Shown here: positions 21,801 through 31,700 of the stretch, one piece after another
Layout of the letters: each line of letters starts with the position of its first letter
Numbering within the stretch: position 1 is the stretch's first letter
Source: Edaphochlamys debaryana
Taxonomy: Eukaryota > Chlorophyta > Chlorophyceae > Chlamydomonadales
DNA: 64,000 nucleotides
Direction: 5' to 3'
Assembly: GCA_016858145.1 (NCBI GenBank)
Contig: JAEHOE010000107.1
Coordinates: forward strand, 248,001 to 312,000
Notes under the pieces: generated by a model
What the model saw: the letters and a program-made list of their open reading frames with translations, nothing else
What the model was told of the DNA's origin: nothing
The model's database searches: none
Made by a program: the position numbers and the translations under genes

Positions 21801-23775
21801 CAGGCGTCAACTATCGACCCTCCACCTTCGGGCGTGGTGCTTCAGGGTGCCTGGCCTCCACATGCACCACCCTGTCTTCATCATCCACAGATCCTCTCCG
21901 CCTCCCTCTCTCTCTCCTGTGCGCACCTCCTTCCTCCAAAAACCCAGACAACGGCGTGCTCCTGTCCTGGGCTCTAACTGTCCCTTGCCCTCCCTTGTGC
22001 GCGCGCTCCCGCCCTTCCCCTCGCCCTCCGCCCCAGACAATGGCCTGCTCCTGTCCTGGGACATCGCGCACCTGGCCCCACAGCAGCGCATGCGCTCCCC
22101 CAACCGCCTGGGCGAGAGCGACTCTGAAGATGACGACGAGGAGGATGAGGACGATGATGAGGACCGGGAGGGCTCCTGCCACGAGGAGGCCATCGCGGGT
22201 CGTGGCGAGGATGGCAGCGGGCGGGGCGGCGCCCACCATAGGGCGCCCGGCGGAGAGAACGAGGGCGGCAGCTACAAGGGGCAGCTGGGCTGGCGAGACA
22301 CGGAGGACCCACAGGTGCGCGGCGGGGGGGCCTGGGACGCAGGGCAACGCGGGGGAACGTGGGACGGGACCGGTGCGGGCGCTGGAGTCTGAGCGGTCGT
22401 GCGGCCACAACGCCGGCGAGATCAACCCAAGTGGCTCACATGCAAACGTGCAGCCGAGCCTTCATGCCTCTCTTTCCTCCCAAGACTGTGTTTACGTGCG
22501 GTCGTTGCCCTTTTCGCCCCCGTTCTGTCGTCCAGGAGCTCGAGTGCACCAGCGGCTACCGCCCCCACGCCATCCGCCTGATGCAGCGGCCCGAGGCCGA
22601 GCCCGTGTTGGCCAGGGCCCAGGCCAAGACCTCGGCCAGGGCCCAGGCCAAAGTCCGCGGCACGCCCGCCGGCTCCAAGCCCGCCAGCCACACGGAGCCC
22701 GGCTGGGACCCGGGCGGGACCTGGGAGGTCAAGCGCACATGTCTCCTCACTCCCCCTTCCTCCACCACATCACCCTCCGCTGCCTCTTCTCCTTCCTCCA
22801 CATCTTCCGCCACGCTGATCGCCGCCCTGTCCTCAGCCCACGACCACGTCTGCCCGATCCTCGCCTACGACCTCGAAACGCTGCGCATCCGCAACCGCTT
22901 CTTCGGCCACATCTACGGCGTCAGCGGCCTCTCGCCCTCGCCCGAGTCGCCGCACCTCTTCGCCAGCAGCGCCCGCTCGGGGAACGTGAAGCTTTGGGAC
23001 GTGCGGAGCCCGGGGGGCAGCGCCGTGGTGACGCTGCGGGGCGGGTCCACGGAGGCACTCAACGACGTGGTGCTGCTGGGCGGCGGCGGGGGCGAGCGGG
23101 GGAGGCTCGGCGCGGGCGCGGTGTGTTTCGCAGGTGCGTGCGGGGCTGGCTAGCCAGGGGCTTTACACGTGCATTGCGAGCCACACAACTCAAACGCAAG
23201 CATTTTGTGCTCAATTCTTTTTCAGCCCCGTTACACGCTTTTCCGCAGGCGGCGGCGGCGAGTCCATCTGGTGCTGGGACGTGCGGGCGGGCTCCGCGCA
23301 GCCCCTGTACGAGCTGTCCACCGGCAACCTGGAGGTGCTGGCCCTGGCCTGGCACCCCCGCAGCGCCAGCCTGCTGGCCTCATGCAGCAGCCCCCGGGAG
23401 GACCGCATGGGCGGCTTCAACCGGTCCGACTGGCGGCGAGTGCGCGTGGCGCGGCCCGCGCCGCCGGCGGCCGCGGCCCGGGCGGCGGGAGCGGGCGCTG
23501 AGGAGGAGGAGGACGAGGAGGAGCAGGAGGAGGGGTACTCGGGCTCGGAGGGGGATGAGGACGATGGGGATGAGGAGGAGGAGGAGGAGGAGGAGGGGGG
23601 GCAGCCCAGGCGGAAGCGCTGGTGGCCTGTGAGCGCCCTGCACGAGCCGGACGAGTTTGGGCGCTACTTCAACCGCTGCGAGGGCGGGCTGCTGCGCTAC
23701 CGCTTTGGGACCAGCGCGCGCCGCCGCGTTCCGCCCAGCGATTCGCCGTACTTTGACAGCTACGGCGATTGGTGA
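18838..23775 (+). CDS. F-box plus WD40/beta-propeller-like protein
   Basis: Exons: 18838-19637, 20067-20404, 20589-20672, 21034-21076, 21286-about 21600, 22037-22314, 22536-23133 and 23249-23775. Phases agree at every junction except 21600/22037, which I cannot resolve. An F-box-like segment (ALPDGVLSVVLTDLDAR, about residue 140) is followed by propeller-like blades: GGHKLVVGGDIAVMAYT, DNALVWAAGDEG, DNGLLLSWD, SGNVKLWDVRS and GESIWCWDVRAGS. Strongly acidic Glu/Asp runs interrupt the blades at 21440-21530, 22120-22170 and 23500-23600. F-box proteins usually bring substrates to SCF ubiquitin ligases and the WD40 part binds the substrate; that role is inference. I do not recognise a specific orthologue. 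Introns contain a minisatellite and a tRNA-like fragment. The gene is convergent with the MYND copy at 25389. Confidence 0.6.
19677..19800 (+). repeat. Two diverged copies of a G-rich unit in intron 1 of the F-box/WD40-like gene
   Basis: The string gctggggcttggggct followed by a gtgggcgcc block occurs near 19681 and again near 19770, about 89 bp apart. It is a simple intronic duplication with no sign of function. Confidence 0.45.
20684..20937 (+). repeat. 11-bp minisatellite, about 23 copies
   Basis: Almost perfect tandem repetition of gggcggggctt within the intron at 20673-21033. A few units near the ends vary (gcatgggcgg, gtttgggcgg). The G-run strand is the coding strand of the host gene, so the transcript would carry the G runs. 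Copy number probably varies between individuals. Confidence 0.9.
21120..21245 (-). other. tRNA-like (possibly SINE-derived) remnant in an intron
   Basis: On the minus strand this stretch has a D-arm-like GTCAGTTGGGTAG (A-box-like), then a perfect inverted repeat TTACGGTGACCGTAA, then AGTTTCAAGTCC, close to the Pol III B box. Spacing resembles a tRNA gene. The T stem pairs poorly, no acceptor stem forms and the base before the anticodon position is not T, so it is not a functional tRNA. It may be the head of a tRNA-derived SINE or a decayed tRNA copy. It lies in the intron at 21077-21285. Confidence 0.3.
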
Positions 23776-25388
23776 GGCGCCGGCGGCGGTTGGCCGAAAG
23801 GTGGTGCCTGCGGGGTTGAGCAAACGGGGAGGGCTGGAGGGTGGAGGCGGTATGGCCATATTGCGAGATGGAGCTTGCAGGCATGTAGGGTGGTGTGGCC
23901 GAGCTGGAAGAGGCTAGGGTCAATACTTCTGGACGGCATTACGCGGGCTGAGTCAGGGCCTTAGTGTTCCGCGGGAAGACCGCATAGCAGGCGTTGCAAG
24001 GCATGTGCTGACCCTTACTCAATATGTAGCGGGAAGCCCCAGAAAGCGGAAAGAGCAAGGCAAAGCGGTATGTGTTGCGACAGATGTTGTTGCTCGTCGA
24101 GGTCATTTACGCGAGAGAGCTGCACCCACGTGCGTAAGCGCGCAGCCACCGCTGAAGTGGCAGGCAGGGCGGATGATGACAAGTCCGAGGCAGGCGGTTT
24201 GAGGTTAGGCCCCCGCCGCGGGGGTTGTTAACGTGAGCACCGTGACTGCGTGACATGGGGTCGCTTCCGTCTGTTCAATGCCTGAGCGTCCTCCCCTGTA
24301 GGATGCACCAGGATGCGATATTTACAATAGGAACCAGCTCCGAGCCGAGGCTGAGAGAGGTTAAGCGTGCACCAGCCAGCCGCCAGCTCTTCCACAGCAC
24401 TGTCAGATGTGAGCATGCCTTTCCATTCTTCATCCGCACCACCCTGCGCCTCCGCCCCCACCACACAGCCGCCCGCTTCCAGCCAACCCCTCCGATGCCG
24501 CCCAATGTTGGGCTACCGGATTATACCTACCACACTCGACAGAGCTTACAGCCTTTTACCTCCCTGCCAATCCTTTACAGACGGCAGACCTTTGACAACC
24601 CAGCCGCTAGCTACTCCACGTTCACGACGATGCCCCATATTGATGACATAATCCCTGCCGTACTTGACAGACCGTACTGCAGGATGACACCTGCAGACCG
24701 TCGCCTCCCCGCCCCCAAAGCTCCACGCAGTCCTGAAGGGCAGTTCTCCGACAGTCGACGGGAGGCCGCCACCCTGACACGCCGGACACTACACGCTGCA
24801 CGTATTATGCCCAAGCACGCCTAGCAATAGCATTGCTCTGGTGCAAGGGCCGCTTTCCCGTGCCCCGCCCCATTCCCCAGTAGTCCAGTCGTGTTGGACC
24901 CGGACTCCATAGATCGACTATCGAACCAGGCCGAGTCTACGGGGTCAAGCCAAGTTCGTTCCTTCCTGCCCCAGAGCATCGTTATGTCATTCATTACTTA
25001 CCATAGGCTCCCTGGCGGGGACCACGGAACGCGGCCCTCCTTCTGCCCTCGGGCAGGACCCCTGTCCCGCTCCACAGTGCGGAGTACCGGTACCATGCAA
25101 GAGCTGTACATCAATATAGGGCGACTATCGTCGACCCAGTGCGAACATCTTTCAACAGCTGCGACCGCTGTCACCAAGCAAAGTTGATAGTGCACCCATA
25201 CCTTCAAACAGGACTCTCAAAGCCGTGCCCAAACACTCGAACAGGGTGACGCCCGGGCACTAGCAACGGCACGACCCCATGCCACACCCTAAGACCCGTA
25301 GCAGCTATCCTCCCTCATCTCAACATGCATTACTCCTTGACCGCACCTGCTCCCTTGACGGGGCAAGCTTGGCCCAGAAGCCCGTGAC
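23776..25388. other. Gene-free 1.6-kb spacer between convergent genes
   Basis: It holds the 3' untranslated regions of the F-box/WD40-like gene (plus) and MYND copy D (minus). A 189-codon open frame at 24255-24824 shows no family resemblance and no gene-like organisation. Confidence 0.4.
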
Positions 25389-28332
25389 TCAGCCCCGTCC
25401 GCCGCACCCAGCGCCGCCGCGGCACTCCTGCCGGTGCCCCGCCCGCCAGTGCGCCGTCTGGCAGTCCCGGCTGCAATATGATGCCGCATTGCCGCAGCCC
25501 GCGCAGGCCCGCAGCGGAAGGGTCACTTCGCTGTCGCCCTTCAGGTTGGCGCAGGCTGGGTTGGAGCAGCCACACAGCACCTTACGGGCGGCGGTGGGCG
25601 AGGCGGGAAGGATCCCCGCCGCCGCCTCCAGGCGAAGGACCAAGGCCCTGCAACGTGCGGTCGACGCTTGGGTGCCGTTGGCGGCTGCCGCCCGTCCGCC
25701 CCCCCTGCTGCCGCCCCGCGCCCCGCCACCGCGCTCCCACCGTGCAGACTGGGCCGCCAGGGCATACACTGCCTCTGCCTCGTCCCCGTGCCCCCGTGCC
25801 TTGAGCTCTGACGCCAGGGCGCGCAAGTGTCCAACCTTGAGGGCTCCGCCCAAGTTGGCCGGCCCCGCTTCGGGGTATAGCGCGGCAACCGTGCCGGCCG
25901 CCTCCGCCAGCCATAAGGCCACGGCGTCTCGCCAGGCCTTGTCGGTACTGGGGTCGGACCATACCTCAAGCGCCATGCCGAGGAACGACTCGGGCCGGAA
26001 GAGACCCACAGCATAGCGGACCCACCCGCCGCTGCCGCTCGCTCGCCTCGACAACGGATAACTCCTGCCCCACTGCTGCAGCCGCCGCCGAGCGGTCGGT
26101 CGGGCTTGCTGCGCAGGACAGGAGCGGCAGCCAGCAAAGCACGACCGTGACACAGTCGAGGGGTATCAGGTGCTCAATGTACCCCGTCCATGTCCGGCCT
26201 GACATCACCGGCAGCCACGCCGCCGCCGCTGCGCCCAGCAGTCCCGCCAGCTGGCGCTCGGGCGAGGTCAGCGCCTCGCCGCGCTCGAGCCTTGCAGCGG
26301 CGATGTCAAGCCACCCACGCCCGCGAACAAGGAGGCGGTAGCAAATTCCTCCCACGAACACTGTGAGTGGGTCGTGGCTGTGGCTGAGGCGTGACAGCGC
26401 CTTGCCCACAGTGGTGATCAGCGCCCCCGCCTCCCGAGGGTTTCCGTACGCCAGCAGTACCGCAAGCCAGGCCCAGCAGCCCCGCCCTGAGAGGTCGCCG
26501 GACGCCGTTGTAAGGCGGAAGCAGAAAGGGTACCGTTGGCCCGGACAAGGTGCCGATACCCTGCAACACGCTGGGAACAGACACCTGGGAGCGTTGAAGC
26601 CTGCGGCAGATGCATCATCAGACGCTCGCCGAACGTCATCGCCCACGCCGAACTCTCGGACGCCTTGCTCAGCAGGCTCAGGCGAGGTGCCATCCACGCC
26701 ATCAGCCGCCACCACTCGGCTCCAGGGTCTTCCTCGCCCCCATGGCGGTAAGCAAGCATGAGGCGGAGCCGTGAAGCCGCTAGGAGGCCCTCCATAGCAA
26801 CCAACGCCGCGCATGCCTCTGACATGAGCATGCGGAACGGCCCCGTGCCCTCGAGCGCGGCCGTGAGGGCAGCCGCCTCTTGCTCCGGCGTCCTGCCAGC
26901 CCGCGCCTCGGCTGCCGCCCTCACGCCCAACCGGGCCGCCCGCATCGCCAGAGCTAGCGCCGTGTGCCAGCCTAGCTGCAGACGCCCCGGCTATGTCGCA
27001 CCCATGACGGCTGGGTTGAGTCCGGCGGCTGTGGCGGGAGTGGGTGCAGCCGAGGAAGCGCTGGAGGCAGGGTTGTGGTCGGGAGGCGGCTGCGCGCCTC
27101 CGCTCGAGGGTGCAGCAGGATGGGCGACGCAGGCTGCGTGCGCGGCTGCGCTCAGAGCGTTCATAAGGTTCCGCACCGGACGCGCCACGCTTAGGTCCCG
27201 TAGCGCGCTGATGGCAGATTCCTGCTCGCTCGCCGGCTGCTGCAGCAGAGCGCGTGTGTCCAACCTGAGGGTCTCGCCCAGGGCCCTCCGCACGTCCTCC
27301 GGCAGCCCGCGCGTGTCGCCCCCGTCCATGTACGACAGCACGGACATGCCGTACGCCAGCGTGATGTACGAGGCGCACGGGCCCAGCGCGGCGGCACCGG
27401 CGAGGCTGGCGAGCGGCAAGCTGTGCTGCTGGCCCGATGCGCAGCCTTGAAGAGATGCGGCGGCTGGGCCGGGAAGATCTAGCGCTATTCCCAGCTGCTG
27501 GTTGGTGGTGCGTGAGATCTCCCGGAGGAGGAGGTCTACCACTGTGGCCTCGCCATGGAAGAGTGCTCTCCGCTCGGGCAAGACGGGCAGGTCGCGTGAT
27601 ATGCTGAAGATCTGCAGCAGCACCGTCGCCGTCGCAGCGATGTGCTCAGCGATGTAGCTCGATCGCAGCGCCGCCGCCAGCTCCAAACGGTAGCAATCCT
27701 CCGCCGCCGCCTGCTCTGCCTCGGCTGCTGCCGCCGCCGCCGACGATGGCACCACGGCCGCTGCACCCTCATCCGCACCCGCCAGTCTTAGGCAGGAGCC
27801 CAGCAGCGCAGTCGCCGTCCGCATGAGCATGAGATACCACAGTAGCTCGAGCGGCTTGTGCTCCGAGGCTCCGGGGACAGCTCCGGGAAGGGCTGCGTCG
27901 CCGCAGCTGTCAGCGGCCCCCAGGGCCTGCCGCACATCCGCCAGGCGCCCGGCCAGGGCTTGCAGCGTATCCACACGCAGCACCCGCCGAGCAAACTCAA
28001 GCACGGCGGGAGCGGGTGCTGCTTCGAGCAGAAAGGAGCACACGTCAAGGCACGCCCTGAGCGTCTCGATGCGCCACACCCCCTCGTCAGTGGGTCCGGG
28101 AAAGTCGGGTCCCCAAAGCGCCCAACGTGAGGAGGCCAAAAGAGTGTGAAGCAGTGCACCTCTGAAAGCGGCGTGCGCCGCGAGCGATGCGTGAAGTTCC
28201 GGTGCAACTGACTGCGACAAGAGGCTTGACAGTGGTAGCACAGCGTTGACAAGCTGTTCATAATCATCTATGGCATTGGCTCGCGCGATAAAGTTGTCGA
28301 CCGCCTGCAGCTCCGGGCAAGGATACTGGCTC
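25389..28332 (-). CDS. MYND-family helical protein, copy D (diverged, possibly decayed)
   Basis: Collinear with copy C. The N-terminal part (28332 to about 26990) has helical segments such as FARRVLRVDTLQALAGRL. The family intron is present as 26487-26584 (CCCAG/GTGTCT to CTCAG/GG, phase 1, 98 bp). The C-terminal MYND finger is CSNPAC, C-AGC, YCSRDC, H and C, with the stop at 25389. Two frame changes remain hard to explain. One is near 26950-26990, where only a 30- or 48-nt intron would restore the frame. The other is near 26030-26075, where I see no convincing splice pair. The first exon is unresolved: an in-frame stop lies near 28334, just upstream of a possible acceptor, and no ATG is obvious. 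The copy may be a pseudogene or simply have extra introns. Function as for the other copies: unknown, probably protein binding. Confidence 0.55.
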
Positions 28333-28765
28333 TAGGTGGTCATGATAAGCAATGTGTATATGAGTTCGGGTCTTCTCGTCCAGCAAGCTGGCCCGACTCT
28401 CGGGCCCGAGTCCCGGCGCCATGCAACCCAGAAACGCCCCCCCCCGCATCTTTCCCAGTCTCTCACGGCCTGTCCGTGTAAATGCTGCTCTTCATTGCGC
28501 ACAGAGGACGGGCCGCGATCTCACGGCCCTTACTGGGACCCAACCGGGGGGCACACCCAGGCAGGACTCGACTTGCCCTCTACCTGGAAGACATGGTGCG
28601 TGCGAGGAGGCTCGGGCACATTTACCGTCTTACATGCCAGCCAAGCGACAGCGCAGAACTTGTCTCACTGTCAGCCACCCCAACTTCCTACCGCCTCCCT
28701 GCCGCCCATCCTTCCCAGCACTTCCTTCCTCCCTGCCGTCACGTCCACCCCCACACCCTTCCTCC
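28333..28765. other. Spacer between two minus-strand genes
   Basis: About 430 bp. It contains the 3' untranslated region and candidate poly(A) signal of the RPGRIP1L-like gene and may hold the missing 5' exon of MYND copy D (for example near 28340-28450). Confidence 0.35.
28630..28634 (-). terminator. Candidate poly(A) signal TGTAA of the RPGRIP1L-like gene
   Basis: TGTAA on the minus strand, 132 nt beyond the stop codon. TGTAA is the usual poly(A) signal in chlorophycean algae. A five-base match alone is weak evidence. Confidence 0.35.
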
Positions 28766-31700
28766 TCACCGCCTGGCCCCCAGCGCGCGCAGCGTCCGCA
28801 GCGCCGCCTCCGCCACCAGCGACACGGTGACGGTGGCCACGTGCGTCATGTCGTCGCTGTCCTCCAGCACGTCGAATCGCTCGTGCATGACGTTGCCGCG
28901 CCGCCCCTGCCACAGCTCCCACAGCGGCAGCATGCAGTAGCCGGCGGTCTGGGGGTGGACGGGGTGGGGAGGGGTGGGTGGGGCGTAGGGAGACAGGGAG
29001 GAGGGTTGTGGAGGAGAGGAATCGGGTGGCAAGGCCGTAAGCGAGGACCGGGGACTTCGGGCCATGGGCAGGCATACAGGGAGGCGGTCGGCCGTGCCCT
29101 GGATGGAAGCGAGTTCTCACCTGCAGCGTGCCCGGCTGCGCGATGCTGTTCATGTCGAGCCGCGTGGCGTTGGTGCTCATGAGCTTGACCTCCACTGAGA
29201 AGTCGTCCTGCGCGCCCAGGGAGTGCAGCAGCTCCTGGGCGGCGGTGCCGGCCTGGGGGAATGAAGGGGCGGGCATGGGCAGCGGGCGGGGAAACCGGTC
29301 GGGCCTCAGCGAAGAAGGCAATGATGCTGAGTTGGGGGGGGATGGAGAAGCTGGCAGACTGGGCCTTGGTATGGGGACAGTAAACCTGGCAGACGGCGCT
29401 GCATGCTTGCCGACATGAGGCCAGTGGGACGGTGTCAGAGACCGTACTCACCACGATGTTGTAGGAGACGCAGTAGCTAAGCGGCTGCTGGCCCGGGCCC
29501 TTGGACAGCGGCTGCGTGCACGTGTCCAGCTCGCTGATGCCCTCCTGCTCGCTCAGCAGCGCGTGCATCAGCACCACGTTGCGCAGGCGCGGGTTGCGCA
29601 GGGCCTGCCGGACAGAGGGAAAGGGATGTGGGTCAGGCATGGGTGCATCGGAAGAACGGAGCAGGGTAGCCGACTGAGGGACTAGAGAATGTATAACCAG
29701 GGTACGATAGCCCCCGCCCTCACCTCCGGCGTGAACTCGATCGAGTGCAGGCACAGCACGATCCGGTGCTCCAGGCCCGTCCAGGAGGCGGGGTCGGGCC
29801 GCTCACGCCGCAGCACCGGGCCCAGCGCGGCGTCGGGCGGGAGCTGGGGCGGCGGCTGGCCGTACGGCGCCTGGGGCCCGCCTGGGCCTGCCTCCATGGA
29901 CTGGTCTGTGTCGGCGGCGTAGCGTGCGCGGCCGTTGGTGCGGCCTCCCAGCATCATGCCGCCGCCTGAAGCCGGTAGGGCATAAGGCAGGCGAGTTGGT
30001 CAACGGGCCAAGTTGGAGGCGTGATAAGGGTGCGCGAAGTGGCAAAACGCAATGTCCCTGTGCCGACCAGGCGCAGTGCTTACGTGGTGGCGAGGCGGAG
30101 GGCCCTGCGTCCTCCATCTCCGCCCCTAGGCCGTAGCCTCCGTCGCCCGAGGTCTGGCGGCCGCCCTGCGAGCCGCCGGAGGGCTGCCGGGACAGCGGCC
30201 GCCCGCCTGGGCCCCGGCCACTGCGCTGAGACCTGCGGACGCAAAAGCCATACACGACGCGACTCAGTCGAGTGTTAGCAACGCCTGGGCCCTGGCGTCT
30301 AGCAGACAGGTGCAACACACAGTGCCCCCCGCTGCACTCACGCTGCCTCCGCGTCCAGACCGAAGGAGCCCTCGCTGCCCCGCCTTGAGCCACCGGCCTG
30401 GCTGCCGGCGCCACCGAAGCGACTGCCGGCCTGCGACGGCGGCGGCGCACCCAGGGAGCCCGGGGGTGGCAGCGGCGGGCGGTTGCCGGAGGGTTGCCGC
30501 TGCGGCGCCCCGTCCTGCAGCTCGGCACCCAAGCCAAAGTCCGACGGGCCGCGCCCCGGCTGCGTGGAAGAGGGCCGTTGCGGCTGGCGGGGGTCGCCGT
30601 ACGGTTGCTGTCCGTACGGGCCCGGCTGCTGTCCGTACGGAGCTCCCTGCGGTAGCCCGTACGGAGCACCTGGTTGCTGTCCGTACGGCGCCCCTGGGGG
30701 CTGTTGGCCGTACGGTCCCTGCTTCTGGAACTGATCGGTGCGAGCCTCAGCGTCGAGACCGAAGTCACCGCCGCCTGACTGCTGCCCCTGACCGTAAGGT
30801 GGTTGCCCGTACGGCGGCTGTCCTGGAGGGCCCTGCTGCCCAAACGGCTGCCCCTGCTGTCCATATGGCCCCGGTTGGCCGTATGGCGCCTGCCCGTAGG
30901 GCCCCGGCTGCTGAGCGCCGTATGGGCCCGGCTGTCCGTACGGCGGCTGGCCCTGCGGTTGGCCGTACGGCGCGCCTCCTTGGGGCCCAGGCTGGCGGGC
31001 GGCGGCCTCTGCTGCCAGGCCAAAGCCGCCGGAGTCAGGCGGGCGCTGCTGCGCAGGCGGCTGGGCGCCGTAGGGCGAGGGTCGCAACGGCTGCTGCTGC
31101 TGCGGGCCAGGCTGCTGCGGCCGGACGCCGCCCCGCTGGTCCACGCCCGCGCCCCAGCCGCTGCCCTTTGCCGCCTGAGCACCACCTGCAGGGCCAGTAC
31201 AAGGAAAAAATCTTCACGCACTGCTCGCTGAGAAACCTGTGCGGGCCCATCCGACTGCCTTTCTTCCACGGTGTCACAAGGCACGAAAGCTCCTCACAGT
31301 ACCCTTTGGTGCCGCCACCGCTCACCTAGCTCGCCCATGAGCCCCTGGCTCTCGTGCGGGGACGGAGGGCGCTTGGGGAACTGCGGCTGGCCGTACTGAG
31401 GGGGCATGCCACCGCGCGGCGGCGGGTGGCCCGGTCCGCCGGGGCCGAAGCCGCCCTGTTGGAAGCCGCTGGGCCCGAAAGAGCCTGCGCCGCTGATGGG
31501 CAGTAGCTCCTCGATGCCGGCAGCGATGGAGAAGTCCGCCGGGGGCCCTCCCTCCTGCGGCTCGCTGCTGATGGGCACACGCGGCGCCGGGCCTGGGGAG
31601 TGGGTCAGTGGGAAGCGGGTCAGTCGCTGGGCTTTGTCAGAGAGGCGCCCGCAGAGGGCCTTGAACTGGCGCAAGTCGTGGTTTCCCCCTTTGCCCAAGC

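Noticed and set aside
24255..24824. A 189-codon open frame as a gene
   Set aside because: No domain or family resemblance, an odd amino-acid composition and a position between two convergent 3' ends.
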